Assembly (NCBI GenBank): GCA_016870775.1
Contig: VGAK01000001.1
Span: 124,001 to 188,000, forward strand
Length of the DNA stretch: 64,000 nt
Direction: 5' to 3'
From: Actinomycetota bacterium
GTDB lineage: Bacteria > Actinomycetota > Acidimicrobiia > Acidimicrobiales > Ilumatobacteraceae
In this document: positions 36,176-44,921 of the stretch, one piece after another
Layout: each line of letters begins with the position of its first letter
How positions within the stretch are numbered: the first letter of the stretch is position 1
Notes under the pieces: generated by a model
The model's database searches: none
Told to the model about the DNA's origin: nothing
What the model saw: only the letters and a program-made list of their open reading frames with translations
Position numbers and translations under genes: made by a program

Positions 36176-36826
36176 GTGACGACTGCGACCGTGGACACCG
36201 TGATCTTCGACCTCGGCGGGGTGATCATGCGAAACGGAGGTCCACGCGATTTCACGAGGAGATTCCCCGACCACGATCCGGCGGTCGTGGCGGAGATCGT
36301 GATGGGTCCGCATCACCTCGACACCGACCACCAGTGGCACCGGGTCGAACGCGGCGAGATCACGCTCGCCGAGTGCCGCGAGATCACCAAGAACTTGCTC
36401 GACGCGGCCGGGATCAGGGCGTCGATCCCCCCGGACAAGCCGCCCACGAGCGGCGGTCCGGCGTTCACGTTCGCGCTCAATGACGACATGGTGCGACTCA
36501 TCCATGACCTGCGCGGGGCGGGACGGAGGATCGGCATCCTCACCAACAACGTGCGCGAGTTCCGCGAGTGGTGGTGGCCGCTCATGGACTTCGAGGCGGT
36601 GTTCGACGTGATCGTCGACAGCCACGAAGTCGGCATGCGCAAGCCCAACCCGGCGATCTACGAGCTCACCATGGAACGGCTCGGCGCGACCGCGACCCGC
36701 ACCGCGTTCCTTGACGACCTCGAGGCGAACGTGAACGCCGCGCTCGCCCTCGGGATGCACGGCATCCATGTCGGAGAGGATTCGAGGCCTGCGATCGCCG
36801 AGGCGCGCCGACTCGCTCTCGGCTGA
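36176..36826 (+). CDS. HAD-superfamily hydrolase (subfamily IA)
   Basis: 216 aa from GTG 36176. The tracked start 156 bp upstream overlaps secA and is rejected. Motif I is VIFDLGGVI (nucleophile Asp; the second acidic position is Gly, as in the epoxide-hydrolase-like HAD branch). Motif II is GILTNNVRE, the Lys is in GMRKPNPAIYEL, and motif III is AFLDDLEANVNAA. Probably a phosphatase for a small phosphorylated metabolite. The substrate is unknown. It converges on comF. Confidence 0.87.
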   Translation: MTTATVDTVIFDLGGVIMRNGGPRDFTRRFPDHDPAVVAEIVMGPHHLDTDHQWHRVERGEITLAECREITKNLLDAAGIRASIPPDKPPTSGGPAFTFALNDDMVRLIHDLRGAGRRIGILTNNVREFREWWWPLMDFEAVFDVIVDSHEVGMRKPNPAIYELTMERLGATATRTAFLDDLEANVNAALALGMHGIHVGEDSRPAIAEARRLALG

Positions 36827-36836
36827 ACCACGCCCC

Positions 36837-37391
36837 TCACCCCACGGACGCCACACACACGCAGGCCGCGCCCGCCGCCCCCGCGAGCATGACCGCCGAC
36901 GCCGCTCCGCGCACCGTGGCCCCCGTCGTGACGACATCGTCCACCAGCACCACGGTGCGCCCCCGACATCCCCGACCCGCCGCGAGTCGGGGCCCCGTTT
37001 CGCGCACGCGCTTGCTGGCCCCGGTCTGTCGCGACTCATCCACCCTGCGAAGGAGTCTCCGACACCGCAGACCAGCGGTGCGCGCGGCCCGGCGCGCGAT
37101 GAGTTCGGCGTGATCGAACCCGCGCCGTCTCGCGCGGGACGGCGCGGTGGGGATCCACGTCACGACACACCGGGCGTGGAGCGGCAATTCCGACACGAGA
37201 GCCGTCAACGGGACGGCGACGAGATCACCGAGGTCGCGAGCGATGCGACGATTGCGCCCGTACTTGAGCGCCGTCACCGCCTCGCGCAGCGCACCCTCGA
37301 AGACACCCGCGGCCCTGATCGGAACCTCGATCACGCTCTGGTGATATTCACCGGTGACCATCGTGGCGAGTTCGGTACGTTGAATCACCAT
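36837..37391 (-). CDS. ComF-like phosphoribosyltransferase, no zinc finger
   Basis: 184 aa from the ATG at 37391, preceded by a strong GGAGGAG 10 nt upstream. PRTase-fold protein: ALREAVTALKYGRNR, VTWIPTAPSRARRRGFDHAELIAR, and the PRPP loop VVLVDDVVTTGATV, which are ComF hallmarks. The usual N-terminal CxxC zinc ribbon is missing. ComF takes part in DNA uptake in competent bacteria, but many non-competent actinobacteria carry it. The ORF-track start at 37730 is inside the divergent yczE gene. Confidence 0.85.
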   Translation of the reverse strand: MVIQRTELATMVTGEYHQSVIEVPIRAAGVFEGALREAVTALKYGRNRRIARDLGDLVAVPLTALVSELPLHARCVVTWIPTAPSRARRRGFDHAELIARRAARTAGLRCRRLLRRVDESRQTGASKRVRETGPRLAAGRGCRGRTVVLVDDVVTTGATVRGAASAVMLAGAAGAACVCVASVG

Positions 37392-38046
37392 GGTGTCGGG
37401 CTCCTCCCCCACGGCCGCACGGCCGCTCGCCGAGAGATTCCCCGAGCGACTCGCGCGGTGTGTGACCGGTCTCGCGTTCTTCGGCATCGGCATCGCCTTC
37501 TTCATCGTCTCCGACATCGGCGTGCCACCGTGGGACGTCTTCCACCAGGGCGTCTCCTCGCGGAGCGGTCTCGCGGTGGGGACCGTCATCGTGATCACCG
37601 GGTTCGCGGTCCTGCTGTTGTGGATCCCCCTGCGGCTGCGCCCGGGAATCGGCACGGTGCTGAACGCCCTGCAGATCGGGATCGTCGAGAATCTCGCAGA
37701 ACCGCTGATCCCCGAGACGTCCAGCATCACGGGTCGGGCCCTCTACGTCGGGCTCGGGATGCTCGCGATCGCGGCGGGCTCGGGGTTGTACATCGGCGCA
37801 GAACTCGGCCCGGGACCCCGCGACGGACTGATGGTGGGCCTGAGCGTGCGCTGCGGCATCAGCGTGCGCCTCGCACGCACGGTCGTGGAGCTCGCGGTGC
37901 TCGCCGTCGGTGTCGCACTCGGCGGAACCGTCGGGTTCGGCACCGTGGTCTTCGCACTCGGCATCGGGCCCCTGGTGCAGATCACCCTGCGCCTGTTCGA
38001 GATGTCGTCGGCAACGGCCACCGAACGAGGGGCGGTCGATCAGTAG
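37390..38046 (+). CDS. YczE/YyaS/YitT-type membrane protein
   Basis: 218 aa, five to six hydrophobic segments ([52 protein letters not shown]). The conserved [12 protein letters not shown] and [14 protein letters not shown] blocks, repeated in each half, identify the YczE family, function unknown. Its ATG shares the CCATGG palindrome with the opposite-strand comF ATG. Its 3' end overlaps the convergent ahcY stop by 7 bp. Confidence 0.82.
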   Translation: MVSGSSPTAARPLAERFPERLARCVTGLAFFGIGIAFFIVSDIGVPPWDVFHQGVSSRSGLAVGTVIVITGFAVLLLWIPLRLRPGIGTVLNALQIGIVENLAEPLIPETSSITGRALYVGLGMLAIAAGSGLYIGAELGPGPRDGLMVGLSVRCGISVRLARTVVELAVLAVGVALGGTVGFGTVVFALGIGPLVQITLRLFEMSSATATERGAVDQ

Positions 38047-39488
38047 CGGTAATGGTCCGGCTTGAACGGACCCGCGGGATCCATGTCGAGGTACTCGGCC
38101 TGCTCGTCGGTGAGCTTGGTCAGCTTCACACCGAGCGCATCGAGATGTGCGCGAGCGACTTGCTCGTCGAGCCGTTTCGGTAGCACGTAGACGCCCGTCG
38201 GGTAGTTCTCGAGGTTGTTGAACAACTCGATCTGCGCGATGACCTGGTTCGAGAAGGAGCACGACATCACGAAGCTCGGGTGGCCGGTGGCGCACCCGAG
38301 GTTCACGAGTCGGCCCTCGGCAAGGATGATCACCGCGTGACCGTCGGGGAACGTCCACAGGTCGGTCCCGGGCTTCAATTCGTCACGGGTGGCCCCGCTG
38401 CGGGCGAGACCGGCCATGTCGATCTCGTTGTCGAAGTGCCCGATGTTGCACACGATCGCGTTGTGCTTCATGCCCGCCATGTGGTCGACGGTGACGATGG
38501 CCTCGTTGCCGGTCGCGGTCACGAAGATGTCGGCCTCGCCGAGCACCGACTCGAGTGTGTCGACCTGGTAGCCCTCCATCGCGGCCTGCAGGGCGTTGAT
38601 CGGATCGATCTCGGTGACGATGACGCGCGCGCCCTGGCCGCGCAGCGACTGTGCGCAGCCCTTGCCGACGTCGCCGTATCCGCACACGACCGCGAGCTTG
38701 CCCGCGATCATCACGTCGGTGGCGCGGTTGATCGCATCGATCAGGGAGTGGCGGCAGCCGTAGAGGTTGTCGAACTTGCTCTTGGTCACCGAGTCGTTCA
38801 CGTTGATAGCGGGGAACAGCAACTCGCCGTCCTTGGCCATCTTGTAGAGGCGCTTGACTCCCGTCGTGGTCTCCTCGGTGACGCCCCTGATCTGGCGCCC
38901 CATCTCGGTCCACTTGTTCGGCTCGTTCCTGAGCGAGCGCTGCAACAGGCCGAGCACGATCGCGAGCTCGACGTTCGACGCCGACCCCGGATCGGGCACT
39001 GCACCGGCGCGCTCGTACTCGGTCCCCTTGTGGATGAGCAGGGTCGCATCACCGCCGTCGTCGAGGATCATGTTGGCGTGGCCGCCGTCGGGCCAGGTGA
39101 GCATCTGCTCGGTGCACCACCAGTACTCCTCCAGCGTCTCGCCCTTCCAGGCGAACACCGGGACACCCTGCGGATTGTCAGCGGAGCCGTTCGGGCCCAC
39201 CACCACGGCCGCAGCCGCGTGGTCCTGGGTGGAGAAGATGTTGCAGGAGGCCCAGCGCACCTCTGCACCGAGTTCCACGAGGGTCTCGATCAGCACCGCG
39301 GTCTGGATTGTCATGTGCAGCGACCCCGAGATCCGTGCTCCGGCGAGCGGCTTGGACGGACCGAACTGCTTGCGGAGCCAGCGCAGACCAGGCATCTCGT
39401 GCTCGGCGAGGTGGATCTCCTTGCGGCCAAACGGTGCGAGGGAGAGATCTGCGACCCGGTAGTCGGAGCGCGAGGCGGTGGTGGTCAT
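38040..39488 (-). CDS. ahcY: Adenosylhomocysteinase
   Basis: 482 aa from the ATG at 39488; TTGGAG lies 6 nt upstream. Hydrolyses S-adenosylhomocysteine to adenosine and homocysteine, clearing the product inhibitor of methyltransferases. Family blocks: [44 protein letters not shown], the NAD site [11 protein letters not shown], and the terminal KPDHYRY with its cofactor-binding Lys/Tyr. The tracked start at 40046 runs through the Trm112-like gene in the wrong frame. It is transcribed after a leader of about 110 nt with switch-like hairpins, described separately. Confidence 0.97.
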   Translation of the reverse strand: MTTTASRSDYRVADLSLAPFGRKEIHLAEHEMPGLRWLRKQFGPSKPLAGARISGSLHMTIQTAVLIETLVELGAEVRWASCNIFSTQDHAAAAVVVGPNGSADNPQGVPVFAWKGETLEEYWWCTEQMLTWPDGGHANMILDDGGDATLLIHKGTEYERAGAVPDPGSASNVELAIVLGLLQRSLRNEPNKWTEMGRQIRGVTEETTTGVKRLYKMAKDGELLFPAINVNDSVTKSKFDNLYGCRHSLIDAINRATDVMIAGKLAVVCGYGDVGKGCAQSLRGQGARVIVTEIDPINALQAAMEGYQVDTLESVLGEADIFVTATGNEAIVTVDHMAGMKHNAIVCNIGHFDNEIDMAGLARSGATRDELKPGTDLWTFPDGHAVIILAEGRLVNLGCATGHPSFVMSCSFSNQVIAQIELFNNLENYPTGVYVLPKRLDEQVARAHLDALGVKLTKLTDEQAEYLDMDPAGPFKPDHYRY

Positions 39489-39600
39489 GGTGTCTCCAAT
39501 GGTCGGTGCGCGGGGCTGCGCGGGCTCGTCGGACGGGCGCGGGGAATCCGCGATCCGCGGAGGCTGGGGCCCACTGGCACCTCTCTGTTCAGCCCGACCG
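39489..39600 (-). promoter_or_regulatory. Structured leader of ahcY, candidate cis-regulatory RNA
   Basis: The minus-strand RNA from about 39600 to the ahcY ATG contains two hairpins that share one strand: CCGCG-GAU-CGCGG and CGCGG-AUUCC-CCGCG (forward 39538-39560). A distant pair, GGUCGG (39599-39594) with CCGACC (39506-39501), brings the 5' end next to the UUGGAG ribosome site. It does not match the SAH or SAM-IV riboswitch consensus as I remember them, so I leave the class open. Confidence 0.35.
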
Positions 39601-39607
39601 CCAGCAG

Positions 39608-39613
39608 AGTCTA
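39608..39613 (-). promoter_or_regulatory. -10 element TAGACT of ahcY
   Basis: Minus-strand TAGACT predicts a transcription start near 39601, giving ahcY a leader of about 110 nt, unlike the very short leaders of most genes here. The -35 region (TTCGTC at 16 bp) is weak. Confidence 0.4.
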
Positions 39614-39622
39614 GCGAGACGC

Positions 39623-39862
39623 TCAGAGCGACGAAGTCATGCGACCCGCGGCGATCGACGCCTCGAGATGTGCGTGTTCGGCGTCGTCGACGCGCCGGGC
39701 CTCGTCGGCCAGCATCACAGGGATTGCCTCGCGAACCTCGTAGGCCAGACGCAGCCGCGGGTTGTAGAGGAAGGAACCATCCTCGGCGAGCCACAAGCGG
39801 CCCTTGTCCACGGGGCAGGCGAGAATCCTCATGAGCGATGGCTCCACGGTCACACACCCCAT
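39623..39862 (-). CDS. Trm112-like (YcaR-type) small protein with degenerate zinc site
   Basis: 79 aa (or 74 from GTG 39847). [13 protein letters not shown] and the later [18 protein letters not shown] align with Trm112/YcaR proteins, which bind zinc through two CxxC pairs. Only one Cys remains: the first pair reads CPVD and the second pair falls on residues of LYNPRLR. In actinobacteria this gene sits between phosphomannomutase and ahcY or manA, as here, 63 nt after the mutase. Its role in this cluster is unknown; in other organisms it activates methyltransferases. Confidence 0.78.
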   Translation of the reverse strand: MGCVTVEPSLMRILACPVDKGRLWLAEDGSFLYNPRLRLAYEVREAIPVMLADEARRVDDAEHAHLEASIAAGRMTSSL

Positions 39863-39925
39863 TCAACCACGGACCGGTCACTGGCCAACCCGGCGTGTGA
39901 TCGCGCGGGCCGATGTCAGGCCTCG

Positions 39926-41293
39926 TCAGACCGACGTGACGATCGCGAGCACCTCGGCGACCCGCGTGTCGCAGACCTCGCGGGTGGGTGCCTCGAGGTT
40001 GAGGCGAAGCAACGGCTCGGTGTTCGAGGGCCTGAGGTTGAACCACCAGTCACCACAGTCCACGGTGAGTCCGTCGATCCTGTCCTGGGGGAACGCGCCG
40101 AACCGGTCGGCGACCTCGTCGAGGACACGACTCACGCTGGCCACGCTCGTGTTGATCTCACCGCTCGCCTCGTAGCGCTCGAAGGGTCGCCGCAACTCCG
40201 ACAGGGGAACCCCGGCCCTCGACACCTCGGCGAGCATTAACATCGCGGCGATGATGCCCGAGTCCGCTCGGTAGTTGTCGAGGAAGTAGTAGTGCGCGGA
40301 GTGCTCCCCGCCGAACACCGCGCCCGTCTCGGCCATCACCTGCTTGATGTTCGAGTGACCGACCTTGGTGCGCACCGGCACACCACCGCTCTCGCGGATC
40401 ACCTCGGACACCGCACGGGAACAGATCAGGTTGTGCAGCACCGTCGCACCCGGGTGGTTCCTCAGCATCGCGGCCGCCAGGATCGCCGTCGTCGTCGAAC
40501 CCGAGAGACCCCGACCCTTCTCGTCCACCACGAACACGCGGTCCGCGTCACCATCGAAGGCGAGGCCCACATCGAAGCCGCCCGCCACGACGCGTGCCTG
40601 GAGATCGCGCTGATTCGCGGGCTGGAGGGGATCGGCGGGATGGTTCGGGAACGAACCATCGAGCTCGGGGTACATCACCTCGAGATCGACCATCGGCAGC
40701 CGCGAGAACACCGCCGGGACGATGAGGCCACCCATGCCGTTGGCCGTGTCGGCCACCACCCTCATCGGCGCGATCGACGAGCGGTCGATGAACCCGACCA
40801 CGTGATCGGCGAATTCGTCCAGCATGTCGTGTCGCGAGAGCGAGCCGCGCACCGCAGCCGGCGCCGGGCCGTTCCCCGCGAGGACCGATTTGGCCGTGTC
40901 GCGGATCTGGGCGAGTCCGGTGTCGATGCCCACCGGCCGCGCACCGGCGAGACAGAACTTGATGCCGTTGTACTCGGCCGGGTTGTGCGATGCCGTGAAC
41001 ATCGCCCCGGGGGCGTCGAGGCGACCCGCGGCGAAGGAGACGAGGTCGGTGCTCGCGAGTCCGAGGTGCACGACATCGGCACCGTGGCTCATCGCACCGT
41101 CGGCGAAGGCGGTGGCGAGTTCCTCACCGGTGAGGCGCATGTCGCGACCGACGAGGACGGTCGACGCACCGCAGAACCGCGCGAAGGCGACCCCGAGAGC
41201 GCGCGCGATGTCCGCATTCATCCGCTCGGGTGTGGTGCCCCGCACGTCATAGGCCATGACGATCTCGTCGAGGATCGCCGGATCAACGGTCAT
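39926..41293 (-). CDS. manB: Phosphomannomutase/phosphoglucomutase
   Basis: 455 aa, ATG 41293 overlapping the upstream membrane-protein stop as ATGA. Interconverts mannose-6-P and mannose-1-P (and probably the glucose forms), feeding GDP-mannose. The active-site phosphoserine loop [11 protein letters not shown], the Mg loop FDGDADRVF, the sugar-binding GEHSAHYYF and the phosphate-binding [12 protein letters not shown] are all intact. It supplies the guanylyltransferase at 57.9 kb and Gmd at 54.1 kb. The tracked start at 41572 lies inside the neighbour. Confidence 0.93.
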   Translation of the reverse strand: MTVDPAILDEIVMAYDVRGTTPERMNADIARALGVAFARFCGASTVLVGRDMRLTGEELATAFADGAMSHGADVVHLGLASTDLVSFAAGRLDAPGAMFTASHNPAEYNGIKFCLAGARPVGIDTGLAQIRDTAKSVLAGNGPAPAAVRGSLSRHDMLDEFADHVVGFIDRSSIAPMRVVADTANGMGGLIVPAVFSRLPMVDLEVMYPELDGSFPNHPADPLQPANQRDLQARVVAGGFDVGLAFDGDADRVFVVDEKGRGLSGSTTTAILAAAMLRNHPGATVLHNLICSRAVSEVIRESGGVPVRTKVGHSNIKQVMAETGAVFGGEHSAHYYFLDNYRADSGIIAAMLMLAEVSRAGVPLSELRRPFERYEASGEINTSVASVSRVLDEVADRFGAFPQDRIDGLTVDCGDWWFNLRPSNTEPLLRLNLEAPTREVCDTRVAEVLAIVTSV

Positions 41294-43791
41294 TGTCGAT
41301 GCCCCTCCCCGTCGGCTGCCGCATCCGAGGACGGGGCATCGAACACCGATGCCGGAGCAGCGTCCGGAGCCCTCGGGGGCATCGCGACCCCGTAGCGGAA
41401 CCTCCGCCGGAAGAACAGCGTCACGACGACGATCCCCACGACGGTGAGGAACCATGCGAATCGATCGATGAAGGACGAGCCGTAGCGGATGTTCACCTCG
41501 TTCGAGGTCGGCACCACCACCAGCATGTTCGGGGCGGCGCGGTGCACCGCATCGGCCCCGTCGACGCGCCACGTCGGGAAGTAACTGACTTTCACCACCA
41601 CCGGGACACCGACCTTGTCGACCCTGAACGACACCGACTCATTCCCCATCACGACGTCGGAGACGGTCACCCCCGGGAGCGCCCGCTTCTCGATGTTGCC
41701 CAGCGGCTCGACGATGTCGACCTGCCGACCCGAAGACCCCGGCTCACCCACGCGCCGCTCGACGTCCGGTGCGACGTCGATGCGCTGCCACTGCCCCGGA
41801 CCGGTCTCGACGGGGAGCGCCGACCACTCATCGCCGCGCTGGAACCACGAGGTGCCGACCTCGAGCCACCGCTCACGACGGTCACCGGGGCGCGGGTTCA
41901 CCACGATCGGCTCGACCGTGAGTGGCTCGACGATCGCATGGTCGACCAGCTCGTAGATCCGCCACGGCCCGGAGGTCGCGACCTCGACCAGATCGGGCTG
42001 GGTCTTGGCCTCGGCGATCGCCTCGGGGGTGAAGGCCATGTAGTACCGGATGCCGAGCGATCGCATGTAGGTGACCCCGCGCTCGGCGTCGTTGTTGTCG
42101 TAGCGCAACTCGCGAACGGGGTTCGACGATTGCTTCGAGAGCGCGGCGGCGGCGATGAAGTGGTACGGCGTGGTGCCCGCCGCCTCGAAGAAGAGTCCCT
42201 CCATCGACCCGATGCAACTCTTCGTCCAGTGCGGCAGCAGCATCAGTGCCATCGTGGTGCCGTACTTGTTCAGCTCGCCGTTGTTCTCCCACAGCGCGCG
42301 CCCGCACCCGCGCTCGCGCCCCAGCCGGTCCATCGTCTGGACGACACCGTGGTACTCCCCGTAGGCCGGCTTGCCCTCGTAGCCCTCGAAGTTCCACCGC
42401 GCCCACCCGTCGGAGAAGGCCCTGTGCGCCGGCATCTCGATCGGTCCCCACGCGTAGTTCGACCCCGAGTCGTCACTGACCACCTTTCCGCCGGGGAGGG
42501 CCTGGTAGCGGAAGCCGAGCACGATCAGGCACGACAGTGCGACGAGCCACGCGAACCCGGTCTGGGTGTTGGTGCTGAGCGTGCGCGTGGCATGCACGGG
42601 GTCGCGCTGGGCCGCGACGGCGCGCGCGAGGAACACACAGACCTCCCACAACCCGATCGCGGCCAGCATGTAACGCAGGAGGTAGAGGAAGGGGAGCAAT
42701 CGCGGATTCCACAGCAGTCCGATGATCGGGAGGCTCTCCTGGGCGACGTTCACGCCGATCATCAGGATCACCGAGTAGATGCCCATCCACACACCGAGGA
42801 GGCGTCGTCGTCCCCACGAGACCGCAAAGCCGATCACCGACAGCGCGAACAGGGCCGCGTCGAAGGCAGGGTGCAGGGGGAAGTACATCGCCCACAGCGA
42901 GTCGGATGCTCCGCTCGGTCGCGGCTCGTACTTCATGTCGGTCATGTAGGCATGGCCACCGAGGAACGGCAGGACCCAGAACGACGAGAGCAGCACGGCT
43001 GTGGCGAGCGTCGTGATGCCGAACCACAACCTCTGACGATCGAGGCGCATCAGGACCATCAGCGCGGCCCCGAAGAAACTGAACAGCAACACGATGCCGT
43101 GCGACAGGGCGCTGAGCGCGATCAGGAGCGCCGCCCATCCGCGGTGCTTGCCGTCGTCGAGTCCGCGCGCGAACATCCCCAGCCCGACGAGTGCGAGTGC
43201 GAGCGCGATCGAGAACGAGAACTCACCCGCCATCGTCGAGGGGATGTTCCCGCCGTAGATCGTGAAGCTCTCATCGAAGAGGAACATCACCGCACCCACC
43301 GTGAGGAGTTCGGGGAACGGGTACGGGAGTCTGGCGACCCGACCCATCACCCACGCGCTCGCGGGGAACGCCACGAGACCCGCGACCGCCACGAGTTTGA
43401 AGGCGATCCCGTGCGGGAGCACGACATCGACGAGCACGATGAGGAGCGCGGGCACCACCATGTAGAAGCGGTAGGCCGGGAACCCCGCGTACCAGTCCAT
43501 CGACCACCCGGTCAGTCGCCAGTGCGGGAGGAGCACATCGCGCAGGTACGCCGGTCCCCACACATGGGCGCCCATGTCGCCCCCCGTCGGGGTGTTGTCG
43601 CGCAGGACGAGCGCGGGCTGCACGACCGCCATCACGATCAGTGTCGCCCCCAGCACGATCGCCGTGGTCGTCATCGACTTGAACGTGAGAGCCCACTCGG
43701 ACCGGCGCGCGTCGGGATCGATCGCCTTGCCGATCGGGGCTGCGGCGATTGCATCGTCCGCGGGATCGTGGATGGTCGAGGGATCGCTCAT
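41290..43791 (-). CDS. Large multi-pass membrane protein, GT-C glycosyltransferase-like
   Basis: 833 aa. A hydrophilic N-terminus (about 35 residues) is followed by about 13 membrane segments, ending near residue 430, and then a large extracytoplasmic part of about 340 residues and a final helix close to FAWFLTVVGIVVVTLFF. The first loop contains GGDMGAHVWGPAYLRDVLLPHW, an acidic/His loop of the kind seen in polyprenyl-phosphate-sugar transferases. Such proteins are often labelled '6-pyruvoyl-tetrahydropterin synthase-related', which says nothing useful. Coupled to phosphomannomutase by ATGA, so a role in mannosylation of envelope material is plausible. Confidence 0.7.
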   Translation of the reverse strand: MSDPSTIHDPADDAIAAAPIGKAIDPDARRSEWALTFKSMTTTAIVLGATLIVMAVVQPALVLRDNTPTGGDMGAHVWGPAYLRDVLLPHWRLTGWSMDWYAGFPAYRFYMVVPALLIVLVDVVLPHGIAFKLVAVAGLVAFPASAWVMGRVARLPYPFPELLTVGAVMFLFDESFTIYGGNIPSTMAGEFSFSIALALALVGLGMFARGLDDGKHRGWAALLIALSALSHGIVLLFSFFGAALMVLMRLDRQRLWFGITTLATAVLLSSFWVLPFLGGHAYMTDMKYEPRPSGASDSLWAMYFPLHPAFDAALFALSVIGFAVSWGRRRLLGVWMGIYSVILMIGVNVAQESLPIIGLLWNPRLLPFLYLLRYMLAAIGLWEVCVFLARAVAAQRDPVHATRTLSTNTQTGFAWLVALSCLIVLGFRYQALPGGKVVSDDSGSNYAWGPIEMPAHRAFSDGWARWNFEGYEGKPAYGEYHGVVQTMDRLGRERGCGRALWENNGELNKYGTTMALMLLPHWTKSCIGSMEGLFFEAAGTTPYHFIAAAALSKQSSNPVRELRYDNNDAERGVTYMRSLGIRYYMAFTPEAIAEAKTQPDLVEVATSGPWRIYELVDHAIVEPLTVEPIVVNPRPGDRRERWLEVGTSWFQRGDEWSALPVETGPGQWQRIDVAPDVERRVGEPGSSGRQVDIVEPLGNIEKRALPGVTVSDVVMGNESVSFRVDKVGVPVVVKVSYFPTWRVDGADAVHRAAPNMLVVVPTSNEVNIRYGSSFIDRFAWFLTVVGIVVVTLFFRRRFRYGVAMPPRAPDAAPASVFDAPSSDAAADGEGHRQ

Positions 43792-43809
43792 GATGGTGGG
43801 TCCGCCGAC

Positions 43810-44580
43810 CTACAGCGCCGCCACCGCCAAGAGGCCGCAGGCATTGAAACCCACGTGCGCCATGATCGCCGGTCCCAGTCTGCCAGCACGGTGGCGCCCC
43901 GCACCGAGCACGAGCGCGAATGCGAACAACGCCGGGAACTCGGACCAGCTGAGGTGGACACCCGCAAAGATCGCAGAGGTCGCCACGACACCGGCGACCG
44001 GGCCCCAACTCGCGACGAACCCCGTCTGGATCATCCCCCGATAGACGATCTCTTCCACCAACGGTGCCCCCACGACGACAACCAGCACGAGGGCGGCCAC
44101 CCAGATGCCCGTCGCACTGTCGGCGAGGGTCTCGGCGCGTTCCGAGACCCTTTCGGCCGAGAACTGCTCGGGGAACAGCCGCTGCAGCGGCCAGTTCACC
44201 ATCGCCATCAAGATGAATTGGCACGCGGCTCCCACCAGCAGCCACCACGCATCGCGCGATCGCACGGTCAGACCCGTTGCGCGCGCGAGATCGGTCCCCA
44301 TCGAACGCCCCGCCCACCACGCCACCGCGACGAGCTGGAACGCCCACATCACCACGGCGAGCAGGGTGTTCACCGACATCGGGAGGTCGTCCACATCCTC
44401 GAGATAGCCGGTGGAGACCAGCACGACGGCGCTCACGATCTGCACCGTGACGAAAGCGACCAGCCACGCGGTCAGTGCGTTGGCTGCGCCGGCCCGCTTC
44501 GACCCGGGAGGTGGCGGAGGCAGTGTCCCGCCCGAGGGGGGCGGCACAGACGGCGGGGGCGGAGGGGGAAATTCGGTCAC
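43810..44580 (-). CDS. CPBP-family (CAAX/Abi) intramembrane protease
   Basis: 256 aa from GTG 44580. The N-terminal 35 residues are very Pro-rich (FPPPPPPSVPPPSGG), followed by eight helices. The metalloprotease motifs are present: GAPLVEEIVYRGMIQ (EExxxR), then FAGVHLSW (FxxxH). It cleaves or processes membrane proteins; the target is unknown. It lies 18 nt upstream of the large membrane protein and 22 nt after the DUF3499 gene. Confidence 0.88.
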   Translation of the reverse strand: MTEFPPPPPPSVPPPSGGTLPPPPPGSKRAGAANALTAWLVAFVTVQIVSAVVLVSTGYLEDVDDLPMSVNTLLAVVMWAFQLVAVAWWAGRSMGTDLARATGLTVRSRDAWWLLVGAACQFILMAMVNWPLQRLFPEQFSAERVSERAETLADSATGIWVAALVLVVVVGAPLVEEIVYRGMIQTGFVASWGPVAGVVATSAIFAGVHLSWSEFPALFAFALVLGAGRHRAGRLGPAIMAHVGFNACGLLAVAAL

Positions 44581-44602
44581 CGGATGCTCCGGGTCGCCGC
44601 GA

Positions 44603-44833
44603 TCAGCCGGCGAGCCGACCCGGATCGTAGACGTGAACGCGCACCCGGCGATCCTCGAGGTGCCACCCAGAGGGGGGCGAGAGACGGTCGGCATGAGTCG
44701 TGCACAAGTCGTAGGAGTGCGGGTCGCGCTCGGGGCTCAGGTCTTCCAGCCACACCAACGAGCGGGCGTACTGGTACGACAGTGTGACCGATGCGACTCG
44801 GACACAACCTTGGCGAGTGCACTGGCGCAACAT
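44603..44833 (-). CDS. DUF3499 family protein
   Basis: 76 aa if started at ATG 44833 (MLRQCTRQGC), which is where family members begin. The tracked ORF adds 18 unsupported residues. RQCTRQGC, SYQYARSLVWL, PHSYDLCTTHADRLSPPSGW are the DUF3499 hallmarks; the Cys/His set could bind a metal. Function is unknown. It is an actinobacterial marker normally near manB, as here. Confidence 0.87.
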   Translation of the reverse strand: MLRQCTRQGCVRVASVTLSYQYARSLVWLEDLSPERDPHSYDLCTTHADRLSPPSGWHLEDRRVRVHVYDPGRLAG

Positions 44834-44886
44834 GCCGGAAAAGGTAGTTGTGCACGTGACATGAGTGGTTGATACCCGGTGGCCCA

Positions 44887-44915
44887 TTCAGACCGTTCCA
44901 CGTCGGCCGTAGCAT
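44887..44915 (+). promoter_or_regulatory. Promoter of ftsH (leaderless)
   Basis: TTCAGA (44887-44892), 17 bp, TAGCAT (44910-44915), then 6 nt to ATG 44922. The transcription start should coincide with the start codon. Confidence 0.55.
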
Positions 44916-44921
44916 GGGGTC

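Noticed and set aside
39489-39600. Calling the ahcY leader an SAH or SAM-IV riboswitch
   Set aside because: The hairpins do not fit either consensus as I know it; naming a class would need a covariance-model search.
41293-44787. 1164-aa plus-strand ORF in the track
   Set aside because: Antisense across the large membrane protein and the CPBP protease; low-complexity RRDRGEH-type composition typical of a shadow frame.
44834-44887. 18-residue N-terminal extension of the DUF3499 protein
   Set aside because: Family members begin at the residue encoded at 44833; the extension would also cover the -35 region of ftsH.
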